This document shows positions 1 to 10,251 of a stretch of DNA of 64,000 nucleotides, in pieces. The notes under the pieces are model-generated. The model worked only from the letters and a program-made list of their open reading frames with translations. It was not told the origin of the DNA and made no database searches. Location of the stretch: NCBI GenBank assembly GCA_958299035.1, contig CATQJL010000001.1, positions 25,014,653 to 25,078,652 on the forward strand. The letters are read 5' to 3'. Each line of letters begins with the position of its first letter. Position 1 is the first letter of the stretch. The position numbers and the translations under genes were made by a program. Origin of the DNA: Cylicocyclus nassatus (lineage: Eukaryota > Nematoda > Chromadorea > Rhabditida > Strongylidae).

Positions 1-1148
1 ACATAGTTGATCTTTTGCTAAGAAAACCATTTTGAACCTTGGTAAGTAGCTTATTTTGGCTCAAAAATTTGATAATACCCTCACACAGTATTCTTTCAAA
101 AACTTTACATACTGAGCAAGTCAAACATATTGGGCGGTAGTTGCCAACGGATGTTTTGAGCTTCTTCTTGTGGATGGGCTTAACAAGCCCAAGCTTCCAA
201 ACTTGCGGAACCTCACCCCTCAAGAGGAATCTGTTGAACAATATGGTAAGGGGGGAAGCTAGTCCCAGAGCGGCATTTTTTAGGAAAATGTACGGTATCC
301 CATCTGGAGAGGTGGAGTTCCTTTTTGGCAATTTGCGAAGCTTACTGTAAACCACTTCGGTAGTGATGGCGACCCAGTCAAGTACTTTATCAGTCTTAGG
401 GGCCAGTGTCACGGAAGTGGGGGAATGACTTATGTAAACCTTCTCAAAGTAATCTGCGAAAAGGTTTGCTTTTTGCATGTCATCACGTAAGACGTTGTCA
501 CCTTCCCTGAGATTAGGTATACGATCCGAAAGTTTCAGCTTGTGGTTACAGTACCTATAAAATTCTCTGTAGTTTCCCGAACTAGCAATTCTGCTTTCGC
601 TGGGGCTCCTCCAGCGGGCTACTTCCCGCTTGAGTTTACGAGCCAATGAGGTGTACTTATGCATACCCAGTGAGGCTCGACAGTGATAAAGATAAGCCAC
701 TCTTTTACTAAGCCTAAGCAATTTATCAGGTATCTTAACATATGTGCCATACTTTCTGCGAAGTGGTACATACTTACGTATGAGTAGATGGCAGATAGAA
801 ACGAAATGCCCATAGCATTCGTCTGAACTTGCACAACAATCAAAGATCTGGTGCCAATTATACGAACTAAATTCATGCACAATCTTAGTGTAATTTGCAT
901 TCTCGAAATCAAGGAAATCGCCTTTGGGCTCAAGATCAAAGTAATTTCTGGTAATTTCCAGGCAGACTATATTATGGTCTGAAGTACTAAACGGCGGCAT
1001 AACACTGACACAATCAACGACAGCTGGGTCGTCAACTAGAACCAGATCAAGAACATTGAGCCCATGGGTGGGAGGTAGTTACAAGCTGGCAGAGGCCTTG
1101 CGCCAAACAGAAATCAAGAAATCTGGCAGCTGAGTTTGTTGACATATT
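1..1148 (-). mobile_element. LINE (CR1/L2-like) reverse transcriptase segment, cut by window edge
   Basis: Read on the minus strand from about 1081 to 1, one frame stays open for about 360 codons and runs off the window. It holds the end of an endonuclease (LDLVLVDDP then a TSDH motif) followed by a linker and the start of a reverse transcriptase (KPIHKKK, NYRPICLTCSVCKVFERIL, Q-NGF-SKRST). The catalytic YADD region would lie outside the window. A TAA stop sits at about 1079-1081, and the frame upstream of it (…LDFCLAQGLCQLV) is shifted by one base, so the copy is dead. It has no internal ATG that would mark it as an ORF. This is the 3' half of the element whose 5' half is at 1989-2640. The family is clearly a non-LTR retrotransposon; the clade name is inferred from similarity in layout to the LINE at 16.4-19.8 kb. 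Confidence 0.9.
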
Positions 1149-1171
1149 GGCCCGTAGTAAAGCTCGGTCAT

Positions 1172-1314
1172 GGGAGATTATCTCCCCCTGAGACCTTCAT
1201 GTGAGGTTCTGTCAGTAAAATGACGACCGCCCATTTCCCCATGCTATAGGGATGCAACGTCACCTGAGAGGTGAGCCTCAGATGAAGTTCGGCAGGGAGA
1301 TGATCTCCCTGCCG
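1172..1314. repeat. Cluster of short perfect palindromes in the TIR element
   Basis: Three near-touching hairpins: 1172-1186 (GGGAGAT, one base, ATCTCCC), about 1260-1274 (TCACCT, GAG, AGGTGA) and 1290-1314 (12-bp arms CGGCAGGGAGAT around one base). They lie just inside the left end of the 840-bp element and probably belong to its subterminal region. A function as transposase binding or as RNA structure is only a guess. Confidence 0.75.
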
Positions 1315-1686
1315 GGTCATGGGAGATGATATGAGCGATGATGTTCAGAAATAGTGTGCTAAAGAGGAAACGCAGAGAAAATCTTCGTAAGTTGCTCCTG
1401 AGTAACTTACGATACACAGCAATTTGCCTAACACTGCGGACAAAATCGGCGCAAAATTGCACAACCCCGCCCGAAAAGGAGAGGATCGATGAACAGCTGA
1501 TTTTGGCGAGGAAGACAGAAAAAAACAAATTCTTCTCTTTTTTGTAAACTTTACTGGTTTTTTTGAAGCTGTCCAAAACGAGGACTCATTTGTTCATTTC
1601 ATTGAATCTCGTTGAAACCATTTCGTTTTGTTGCAAAATTTTCGTAACAAAATGTTTTTTGTTTTATCTTTGCGTTTGCTAGGCGA

Positions 1687-1737
1687 AATCTTTGATAGCG
1701 GTCATCATCGATTGGATAGTGGCCGCTATCAAAGATT
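1687..1737. repeat. 15-bp perfect hairpin with 21-nt loop
   Basis: AATCTTTGATAGCGG at 1687-1701 is the exact reverse complement of 1723-1737. It sits directly downstream (minus strand) of the tRNA-like sequence at 1762-1827, so the two may be parts of one SINE-like or structured module carried in the 840-bp element. Confidence 0.8.
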
Positions 1738-1761
1738 GCCCGGCGATGCAGCAAAAGTTGT

Positions 1762-1827
1762 GTCGCCAGGCGGAGTCGAACCACGGCCGCGCGCGTGTAA
1801 TTCCAATGGCTTACCCATCTAACCAAA
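1762..1827 (-). other. tRNA-like (SINE-like) sequence with A and B boxes
   Basis: On the minus strand the sequence has a perfect B box GGTTCGACTCC (1772-1782) and an A-box-like TGGTTAGATGGG (1814-1825) at tRNA spacing. The acceptor and T stems do not pair well, so it is not a good tRNA. The likeliest reading is a tRNA-derived SINE head or a pol III promoter captured in the surrounding TIR element. Confidence 0.55.
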
Positions 1828-1988
1828 TCGAATCAAGGAGCTTTTTTTTCGAAAACGCACTCGATTATAATGTCCAGGAAGCGATCTGCATCCAAATCAA
1901 TAGCTCGCCGGATGCTGGACTGAGGCGCCAAGATATCAACTCCTGTCCGCCTCAGGGGAGGTGCCCTGACGGTAGTTTACTACGGGCC

Positions 1989-2640
1989 ATTGTCTCTGGT
2001 GACCATATTGTCCCAATCTATAAGTGGGAAATTGAAATCTCCCAAAATAATAGTTCTACATCGTTGCTCAACCATAAACTGACCGAGAAAATCAAGTAAG
2101 TCGCAAAGTGCATCTTGACTACATGACGGACTTCTATAGACAGCTATGACATTTATATCACTGCTAGCAAACGTAACTTGAGTGACCAAACATTGACAGA
2201 ATTCGGTAAAATTTCCTGCTTCTATAAGCGAATGCTTCAGACAGGACGCAAAAAAGTGCAGCTACCCCACCCCCAGGACGTTTTCCTTCACGATCACAAC
2301 GATAAACACAGTAATTATTTGGAAAACTGAGGGTGGCATCATGTAAAATTTGAGGCTTACACCAACTTTCAGTGATAACTACACAAAAAGGAAGACTATT
2401 GAGGAGAATCTCAAGATCGGGAATTTTGTTGGTGATAGAACGTGCATTAAATAACAAAAGGCGATTTGAAAAAAGGCAATTGGACAATAAAAATCTGGTA
2501 GAAGTATTGCGTGGGCGCATGCCACCCACCACCATATCCTAGCGATGAAGGCGATAGTAGACTTTGAAGCGCCTTCGAAGATTGATCAGCCCCACTCCCC
2601 TCCCCCGTCCTATCCAAGTTCATCTCCTTCGTTAAATTAC
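1989..2640 (-). mobile_element. LINE endonuclease segment, 5' half of the split LINE
   Basis: Minus-strand frames give the start of an APE-type endonuclease: LLLFNARSITNKI, then TESW, then GGGVAALF at 2164-2535, and VYRSPS…ILGDFNFPLIDWDN at 1980-2189. A frameshift near 2190-2200 separates the two. NARS, the E of TESW and GDFN are the metal- and phosphate-binding motifs of this family. It continues into 1-1148 after the 840-bp insertion. The 5' end is diffuse; I place it near 2640. Confidence 0.85.
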
Positions 2641-3470
2641 CCCGAAGTGACGGCTGTATTCAAATGTATCTAATTTTTTGATGTGCCGACACGCTGGTGG
2701 CAATTTTCGGAACGTAATTAATTTAGAGTGAAAAAAGCAAAGGAAATATCGTCAAGTTAATATACACATATACTCAAAATCTCTAGTCAAAAAGTAGAAT
2801 GTAACCATAAACGATCTGTTCACAAATCTTACATCTCACGGTCTTGGATAAGCGGAATATTTCTTTCAAAATTTTCCAATTTTTGGCCTAGGACAGTTTC
2901 GACTTTGAACTTTGGACTTTAGAAACATCGATCAACAGGCCTCGGTAAATTCTTCTGTGAAAGTTCTAATGTTGTTCCCAGTATAAGTAAATACTTCGCC
3001 AAAAAGCAAATGAAGAATTCTGTTTGGGTAACTGCGATGTGTGGGACCTAACAGACTCCATTAGTCACAACTGGGTAATCTTTGAGTTGGTGCTACAAAT
3101 GTTACCGAGCGAATACGGGAAATTTTTGGAGAAGTTTTTTATTTTTCATCAGCATCAACCATCAACTTTTATTGTGAGTGCATTTGTTAGATCTTAATAG
3201 ATTTTGGAAAACTGAATCAAGCTTCACAACTCTAAGATTACAAGCAAAATATGTCGGATCCAGTCCTGAGAGAGGGTGATGTGTTCGCCAGAATAAATTG
3301 GAGAGTTTTTGTATGTTGTTAGCATCAGGTGAACATATCTCGTTGGTGCAAGAGGAGAAAGAGCTTTGGAGCGACTTATTTACTCGACTGGTCATATAAT
3401 TCTGATCCAAATGCACGGGTAAGAAATGATGGAAACATTTTATGATTTTCAAAAAAAGCGACAAAACAAC
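2641..3470. other. Intergenic, nothing recognised
   Basis: AT-rich sequence without a long open frame, repeat or motif that I can support. It lies downstream of the minus-strand gene at 3471-3855 and may hold its 3' UTR. Confidence 0.5.
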
Positions 3471-3855
3471 TTAGTTCTGGTTCAATTCAGTAGTGTTCCC
3501 AAGAGGTAATTTGAGCGCTCCTCTTCGAAAAACACCGTTTTCTATGAAGCAATCTTCGAGGCACTTCAAACAAGTGGGATCAAAAGGACAAGTCGCATTG
3601 AAGTTGCATTTTCCTTCTTTCTGGCACTTCTGTACGCACTGCAAAGTGTGATTGGGATACTATACAAGTCCAAATTACTACCAATATTAAAATCACTGAA
3701 CCAACCGTTTCTCTTTTATACACCTGACAGCTTTCCTTTTCCTTATTTCCGCATAAGCAACTCAAAAAGAATTTCTTTACGCCATCAATATCGATACATC
3801 CCGCATTAGCGCATGCAAATAGAACGAGAAGAACGAGTATTGGCTTGCCGTACAT
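3471..3855 (-). CDS. Small secreted cysteine-rich protein, 99 aa, two exons
   Basis: Exons 3724-3855 and 3471-3638, with an 85-bp GT-AG intron (3639-3723), phase 0. The protein starts MYGKPILVLLVLFACANA, a typical signal peptide ending near residue 18, then a mature chain of about 80 residues with about 12 cysteines, including LSCLC, CQCVQKC, TCLKCLEDC. There are N-glycosylation sequons at NAT and NTT. It ends ELNQN. An acceptor TTTCAG lies 6 bases before the ATG, as for a trans-spliced nematode message. The ATG at 3855 is chosen because it starts the signal peptide; an open frame upstream of it lies in the probable outron. I do not recognise the cysteine pattern (not ShK or EGF). Likely an extracellular, disulfide-bonded protein of unknown role. 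Confidence 0.8.
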
Positions 3856-3860
3856 TGTAC

Positions 3861-3870
3861 CCTGAAACTT
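3861..3870 (-). promoter_or_regulatory. Probable trans-splice acceptor of the cysteine-rich gene
   Basis: Minus strand reads TTTCAG then GGTACA and the ATG. A 3' splice site this close to the start, with no exon evident upstream, is the usual look of a spliced-leader site in nematodes. Confidence 0.55.
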
Positions 3871-5549
3871 GCACAACAATGCACATAATCTAGTTTTACC
3901 ATGAAAGTTTGCGATTGTGGACAATTTTGCGAGTAAAAGTATGCTGCTTAGTCAAACCTTAGCATCCTACCTATTTTCTGCTTTTGTAGACTCATTTGAC
4001 TCCAAAGGGCTTAGATCAAATTAAACAACTATTTTGACGCTATTTGAGCCTATCTTCCTGTGAATATCCAAAATATGGTGAGGTGTTTGATTTGAGAAGA
4101 GAGCATATCAAACAGAAACTATGTCATAATCGTTTACGAGGTGTTCTAATTTTGAGAGAATGCATTGTCTATGCACAAGCATGAATCGTAACTCAATGGT
4201 ATAAGTGCAACGCAAATGCGGAAAAAGTAAATAGTAAGTATTGATAAGATGGGTTCTTTACGCCTGTTTCGCCTCACCCCTATACAGATGACTTTAGAGT
4301 GAGCCACTCCCGAGGCTCGTCAGTAGGGAAGAGTGGTGTACTGAGAAGGATAGGTCTAGGAGGGGGGTACTTATACGTGAGGGGTAGAGCAAATAGATCA
4401 AAAATTCAGTTATGTTGCAATAACAAAGGTTTTAGTCTTTTTGAACGATTGTAGATGCAAATACTTATATGATATGCATTTATTTTTACTCAAGCATTTG
4501 ATCATGGCGTTAGAAATGATGTTGGGAGTGTACTGTAAAGCTAAAAGTTTGTGCTAGCTACATTCCATAGTAATTTAACGCACAGTTGTAGTACTCCATT
4601 GCCACAAGTGAGAAATTTAATGTATAAAAATTTTTTCTACACCTCGAACGAAATCGCCTTTGGGTCACCTTCGCAGACAACTGGTTCTTTTGCGACGCCT
4701 GTTGCATGTAATAGTTTGAGGACCAGCAGTCCGCGACCCAACATGGCAAATTCGTTCCTTGTTCACGAATTTTTACAACTTTGAAAATAAATTGCTAGTG
4801 GTTTTTTTTTTGCATTTTCTTCCCATGTATGTCGTGAATAGAGAAAAGTCAAATTTGTTGTGCCTCGGATCCAGTTTTGTAATGGAAAATAACTGCAACT
4901 GTAGTTCAGAATCGGCTCGAATTTCAGTAGGAATCCATTACTCAATGCCCTTCAAAATAGTGAAGATTTAGCCAAGGAGGTGAAATTTATGAAGCAGCCT
5001 GACAGTACTTCAAAAGCTCTTGTTCTTACATTTAGGAGAATAGTGGTTTGCGATCTACAAACTGCGACAGATAAGTCATGTGAAATTTTAAAAAATATCT
5101 AGAAGTGATTGGTGTAAGTCGAAGTGTTTGACTAAAATCAGAGGTAAATTATTACAAATGTTGCTTCAAACGCATCCTATTAGGGCGGCAGCTGACAAAA
5201 CCTGTGCGTTTTATTATCTAACAGTAAAGATTTACATTCACTTAATCTGTACTGGCAAACTCGGTCATCAGACCCTGTCCACGTTTAAGCTCAGTATTGA
5301 AAAGGCAGCAAGTCAGTGACATATTTGTTTGCCGCGGCTGCCCTGCTTTGTTGGAAAAGCTGGATGTTGTTTAATGTCCGTGCTAGCATGACTTTAGTCA
5401 TTACATAATACCCAAAGTCAAAACATTAAAGAGCAAGTGAATGACATGGTGCACTGGAATAAAGGTAGGAAAGCTACAGTATTTTCCCCATTTTTCGTAA
5501 ATGCCAGGCATTGGCTTCGTCAGCTCGACATTTGACCTCATCGCTTGTT
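3871..5549. other. Intergenic, nothing recognised
   Basis: No open frame with convincing codon content or splice support. Several short open frames here overlap on opposite strands and look like chance. Presumably holds the upstream region of the 3.5-kb gene and the 3' flank of the 5.5-kb exon. Confidence 0.45.
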
Positions 5550-5936
5550 TCATTTGAAGACGTTTAGTGGAAGACTAACAAGAGGAGGATAACTGGCGAT
5601 CTTGGCCTCTTGGAATATGTCGTACACCAAAAAGCTTGCATTAAATCGCTGCTCGAAACTGTCTTCGTTAGCTGCAGAACGCTTCCGTGGCGAGAAAAGG
5701 AAGATCAATTGAAAGGCCTTTTGATATGAATGGATATTGCTTTGAAGAGTATACAACATTGATTTCAATCCTACCTTGCTTATCTGCTGCGGGTCCCTGT
5801 GCAAGGAGTTACGAAGGTTTTTGTAAGCAAAATTTATATATGCAGGTATAACAAGATCAGTAGTAACATTTTCAGGTTCTGCGCAATAATGATTCTTAAT
5901 TTGAACATATCCAATTAACTCTGATACTTCGGTAAG
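5550..5936 (-). CDS. Terminal exon of an unknown protein (128 codons shown)
   Basis: An acceptor TTTTCCTAG opens a 387-nt frame that begins LTEVSELIGYVQIKNHYC and ends PLVSLPLNVFK followed by TGA. The frame is open throughout. It is mostly polar and helical, with one sequon (NVTT). A 57-bp stretch (5718-5774) inside it could be an in-frame intron (GT…AG) but is also open, so I keep it as coding. The upstream exon is not resolved: the nearest candidate at 6.1-6.26 kb is out of phase and looks decayed. I do not recognise the family. Confidence 0.55.
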   Translation of the reverse strand, partial: LTEVSELIGYVQIKNHYCAEPENVTTDLVIPAYINFAYKNLRNSLHRDPQQISKVGLKSMLYTLQSNIHSYQKAFQLIFLFSPRKRSAANEDSFEQRFNASFLVYDIFQEAKIASYPPLVSLPLNVFK

Positions 5937-6126
5937 CTAGGAAAAGCCAACAACTAATTCTATTGAACATGTTTAAATCTTCTACCCATAAAAACCTTCA
6001 AAACTCCTTGCTTAGAAACCTGCAGCAGGAAAGAAAAGTATATCTAGAATCAGCGGTTTATACTTTGGAATTACACTTCTCATACAGTAAGGCCACTTCA
6101 ACTAACCTTCGTCCCTTTCTTTTTTG

Positions 6127-6253
6127 CTGCATGATAGAATTATTAGGTCTTTCCAAAAGTATTTCGCTTTTTCAAACAAGTGCCATATCCCGTGGAACAA
6201 AGTTTCATGAAGATCTTGATAGTATTTGGTGCAGTTTTTCATGCTCTTTCAGA
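6127..6253 (-). pseudogene. Decayed exon related to the exon at 61.2-61.4 kb
   Basis: The minus strand reads LKEHEKLHQI and then runs into stops, while the exon at 61.2 kb reads LKEHEKLYHI in an open frame. DNA similarity extends over about 125 bp with a roughly 10-base length difference. The related frame is broken here by two stops. Another frame is open across the same stretch and probably by chance. Confidence 0.45.
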
Positions 6254-6259
6254 CGATGA

Positions 6260-8005
6260 TTTTTATGTTGCAGTTTAAAAAACGAACTCTTGGGAAATTA
6301 CCAAAAGCGGCTTATGATTTTTGAGACAGCTAAGTCGCGCTAATTTTTGAAATTTTTGTACTGTCTCTCCGAATAAGTCTGAATAGTTAGAGCATAAATA
6401 GAGCAAGAACTATTAGATACTAGACAATTTGTTCTTCCTCCTTGTAGTTCGTCATAATTTTAACAGAACTTTTTGACAACACCATCAAATTTCAGCAGAC
6501 CCAAGTCGGACGCAGACTCGTCAAGCATCAATGAGTTTTTAATTTTTACTACTTTCAAATGTGAATTATGTTCAGCACTGATTTTTCAAAACAAACATGC
6601 GATTAGCGATTCACAACATCAGATCTTGAATTTTCAGGGTACAACTCAGGGTAATTCAAGAACAAGATTACTGCTAATTCAATCTCCTAGACTTTACGAT
6701 TCAAAAACCAAAACATCCTTATGAACGCGAAGAAAATGTTACATCGAGTAATAACCGAGCTGCTTGCCGGTTGTTGTTCTATGAGAATCAATTTGACCTC
6801 AAATGCAATTTGATAGCATCAAGAAAATAATTTTGAAAATTTTGGAAAGGAAGCTTTGAGGGATGAAAAATCTTTCTGCATCCTATAGAGTTTGGTTTAC
6901 ACATCCGTTACGAACTTATTCGGGGAATCAGTGCAAATTGAAAAACAGCGGAACTCAACCATTTCAAAGGTCATGGGTCGTTTGGTAATTTTGAGAGCTC
7001 GTTGGTTAAACTGAAACATAAAGACAATCATTAAAAAGATCATGAAAAACTGTATCGTATGCCACCTAGATCTTTTATAAATCTTAGTTCCTGGCAATGT
7101 GCCGCTTGTCAAAAAACGAAAATACTTTCGGGACGACCTAATAATAGGACGTCATAAAAGTTTTTTTTCGCTTTTTTAACGGCAGATACAAATTGCGAAC
7201 AAAGACTTGTTAAGTTTCAACAGCATCTATGCATCTCTTCGTTTTTTTAGAGTTATGTTCCCATTGCAATGTAATGAATGAGCTCCTAGAAATTCTTATA
7301 AACCCAAAACTCACGCCTCCTGCCATGGTCGAGTTTCGCAAATTTTCGAGATCTTTATACTAAATTCCCGAAGAAGTCGAAGTAACGGATGGATATAACA
7401 ACCCAACAAACAAGTCTGTCTTAGTTCGAAAGCCTTGGCAATATGAGCTCTTTCAAAGATGTCTTGGGAGTACTTTTGTGCGTTTGTATGTCTAATGTTT
7501 AGAATTAAATTTTACATTTCCAAATCAGTTTGAACGAATTGTGCAACTTTTTTGTGTTTTCTTCGAAAACTTTTAAAAACTTCCTGGAAATGAAAGCCCC
7601 GAGTTCGCGACACACTTATGACATGACTGGGTCTACCAACCTGCGGGTGATGCCGCAACTGCACAATGAGCAACAAGTTTTGGCAGTTTGTTAACACTGC
7701 AAAAATTTAAATTTTTCTCTAATGTTCTCTCTACATTCATTTGTGCTTTTCCTTCCTACAATTATCGTTTCAGAAAAAATTCAAGTTATTGCACCGTGTA
7801 GAAACGAATGCAGAAACTGTTTGTTTTTGTTTTGGTTTTTTAAAATTTTTTTCGAAGACTTTTTATTTGTGAGTGTGTCAATGACTGCATTGACATTTGA
7901 ACCGCTGAAATAAACGTGTGTAGTGTCCGTGTCATCCCCCCATGTTTGCTAAACACTATGGAGTGTGCTCTGCGTAATTACCATATTACAGTACGTGTCA
8001 ACCAC
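6260..8005. other. Intergenic, nothing recognised
   Basis: AT-rich with many short open frames on both strands and no splice-supported gene. From about 7920 the base composition turns GC-richer up to the small TIR element at 8006. Confidence 0.4.
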
Positions 8006-8159
8006 GTGTTCCCTTTTCCGTAGCGACTACGCATCCGCAGCGCGTTGCCATGCGCAGCGATCTCCAATCGATGTGGCAGGTTTGAACGCTCAAGCCGTAC
8101 GCCCGCGAACGCGGCATGAGGCTCTAGAGTTGCGCTTGAGCTGATCGGAAAGGGAACAC
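8006..8159. mobile_element. 154-bp GC-rich MITE-like sequence
   Basis: Starts GTGTTCCCTTTTCCG and ends CGGAAAGGGAACAC, a 14-15-bp inverted repeat with one extra T. The interior is GC-rich against AT-rich flanks. No clear target duplication, so it may be old or the ends slightly misplaced. Confidence 0.5.
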
Positions 8160-8877
8160 ATCATTGACACAGACTGTACCTCTTCTCTCGCTCATTACCC
8201 AGAAAATGCTATTCATTTGCAAAAATAAGAGCAGAACGTATTCTCAGCCACAAAGTGTTGTTTTGAGCACGGACCGAGAATGCCACGGGTACCGATGGAT
8301 GGACCTTCTGACATTGCCCACATGCCGTGAACATGAGATCTTTTAGAAGCTTCCTGTGACTTTCAAATATATTGAGGTAAATAGTGTAACAGAAATTAAC
8401 AACTTATTGATAAGATTGCCTGCATTAATTTTATCATTTTCGGTTGAGAGTTGTAGGAGCGTACAGAAGGACAAAGGAATATGCTGTACAAGGTACCAAC
8501 AGTACCAACACAAATACTTCTGTTTATTAATGACATTGACTGCACTTTCAGTTATGTTTACAGATGTATAGAAAGGCGCTCAGGGTCGATCAGTGATGGT
8601 GCAGGAATGTTGAGAACGGCTAAATAACCAAATCCGGCTTACGAACTTCGCAAGTTTGGCACTGAGGATTGAGAGAGGGTATATAGACTAAACCAAATTG
8701 TTTTTGGATTCTTACACTATAACCGACTGGAATCAAAAGAAGAGTTTTTTCTATATAGAAAAAGAAAACAGCTTTTCTGAACTTTTACATGGGTGGAGTG
8801 TGAAAGGGATTTAACTACTACAGCATTAATTCGATACATGTTAGAAACTTGATTGAGAAGATGATCACTGAATTTGC

Positions 8878-9396
8878 TCATTTTCGATAAGTCTCAAGCC
8901 CAATCAATGGGCCAGCGAGATAACCAGCGACGCTTCCATCCGGTTTTGTTACTTCTTCCATCCCATGATCAGGAGACGAGTAATCGCCAGCATCACTTGG
9001 CTTGTACGAATAGATCTCAAGTAAGCCATTTCGGTACACATGTGCTTTGGTTACAGGAAAAATCACTTTGTTGTTCTAAATGAGCAGTTTGAGAGGTAGT
9101 AAGGAGTTCTCACAACAGTGAAAAGAATTCTTACCGCTGTGACAAATTGACCGCATATAGCCCTTTTATCTTCTGGCTCACAATACTCAATGTACTCGGC
9201 TGGGTACCCTGGTCTTTGCCTTTTCCATGTCACAACACCAGGTCCAATATTAAGTGCAACGCTTTGGCCAACCTAATCACAAAATATCCAAATAAGCGTG
9301 TACTTCAAGAGCGTTTCTTACATGGGCCCGAACATTCCATGCGGCAGCGTTAACCAAAGTCACGATAGCGGAGAACACAGTAGCTGCTGCCCACAT
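8878..9396 (-). CDS. Small secreted Ig-like protein, 136 aa, three exons
   Basis: Exons 9322-9396, 9135-9272 and 8878-9075; introns 49 and 59 bp, both GT-AG and phase 0. The start MWAAATVFSAIVTLVNAAA is a signal peptide. The mature chain has VALNIGPGVVTWKR (an Ig-like B to C strand with core Trp), two cysteines (YCEP, AICG) and GLLEIYSYKPSDAGDY, the D-x-G-x-Y motif that precedes the F strand of Ig domains. The usual disulfide pair of an Ig fold is not in its normal place, so this is a degenerate or short Ig-like domain. It ends in a proline/glycine-rich tail. Nematodes have many small secreted proteins of this kind. Extracellular binding role is inferred; no partner is known from the sequence. 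Confidence 0.8.
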
Positions 9397-9399
9397 TCT

Positions 9400-9850
9400 T
9401 CAAAAGTAGAGTGTTATTGTAAATTATTGATAAACTACAGAGAAGCAAAATACTCAATGAGGTAAGATGAACATTTTTTTGTCATTAACAAGAAAAAATC
9501 GAAGCACTAAAACTACTTCTCATCATACATTTACACCAGTGGTTCGCTCAGTTTTCGAAAGTAATAAATGAAAAAACATGCCCATTCACTCATTCACCTC
9601 GAAGAAATAAGCTAATCAAAACAATTATGAAGGAGACTTCAATTTACATCTCTTAATAAACTAAAGTGATTTTACGCTATATAAATCAAGATTATTTCTC
9701 CTACTAAGCACTTATCTTCACTTTTATATTATATTGGAGCGGGAGGGATTCGCAAGCATTGTGCGAACTCTGGGTTTTCAAAGTCTTAATCAGCATTCAT
9801 GAATCATTTAGTATATGGTTATATTTAGACACTAGTGATCCGCATTTGCT
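9400..9850. other. Upstream flank of the Ig-like gene, nothing recognised
   Basis: AT-rich sequence expected to hold the promoter of the minus-strand gene ending at 9396. No TATA box or acceptor that I can support stands out, except a weak AG just before the ATG. Confidence 0.4.
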
Positions 9851-10029
9851 AGTTTACTCAGAGCTCATTGCATGCCGATCATCCTGCTTTCGGTTGTGAT
9901 AGTTCTCCCATACGACCAGTCGTGACTAACTATCACTACCGAAATGCAAGATGATCGGAATGCAGTAAACTCGTAACTGTTTGCCTTGTTGGAAGAAATC
10001 GCGGCGATGAAATCGCGTGACTCTGCCCG
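9851..10029. mobile_element. Harbinger-like MITE relative, one end missing
   Basis: Contains a 44-53-bp imperfect inverted repeat (9851-9904 against 9928-9971) and then GGCGATGAAATCGCGTGACT at about 10003-10022, which matches the terminal part of the 202-bp MITE at 21823-22024. The shared core TTCGGTTGTGATA also occurs there. The matching left terminus is absent, so the copy is truncated or rearranged. Confidence 0.6.
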
Positions 10030-10251
10030 AGGCATTAGGTTAACAGGTACTAGTCAATAAAAAACTGAGATCATGTTTAACATTTTGAATCAAAACAAAC
10101 GGAGAAAACTTTTAACCATTACATACGATAGCTCAAAAGAGCGTAACGTTAGAAAAGCATCTTGTTAGAATAGTAAGTTATGATCGTAAGGATAGGAGAA
10201 ACCCAAATCACAAAAAAGTTGTGTATACAGTAGAGTGAACGCCCAATAATA

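Larger units (their letters stand above)
1149..1988. mobile_element. 840-bp TIR element inserted in the LINE, 3-bp target duplication ATT
   Basis: Both ends carry the 13-bp inverted sequence GGCCCGTAGTAAA (start at 1149; reverse complement ending at 1988), followed by imperfect inverted similarity for about 30 more bases. The flanks are ATT at 1146-1148 and ATT at 1989-1991. Joining the flanks after removing the insert and one ATT makes the LINE endonuclease read through without a stop from GDFN…VTRDN into MSTNSAARFLDF. That shows a real insertion and its exact borders. No transposase is visible inside; it is packed with palindromes and a tRNA-like part, so it is probably non-autonomous. Superfamily not certain; 3-bp duplications and GGCC ends would suit PIF/Harbinger, but ATT is not the usual TWA. 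Confidence 0.85.

Noticed and set aside
619..939. 106-codon minus frame in the first kilobase
   Set aside because: The LINE reverse-transcriptase frame occupies the same strand in another frame and has clear family motifs.
1762..1827. A functional tRNA gene
   Set aside because: Boxes are good but acceptor and T-stem pairing fail, and it lies inside a TIR element.
3580..3924. 114-codon minus frame starting MSTIANFHGKTRL
   Set aside because: It reads through a clear intron and starts upstream of the likely trans-splice site; the two-exon model fits better.
5718..5774. 57-bp intron with GT…AG borders
   Set aside because: Its length is a multiple of three, the frame is open and reads like protein, and the acceptor is poor.
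6100..6250. Open frame reading KSMKNCTKYYQDLHETLFHG
   Set aside because: The related exon at 61 kb matches another frame here; the open frame cannot be joined in phase to the exon at 5936.
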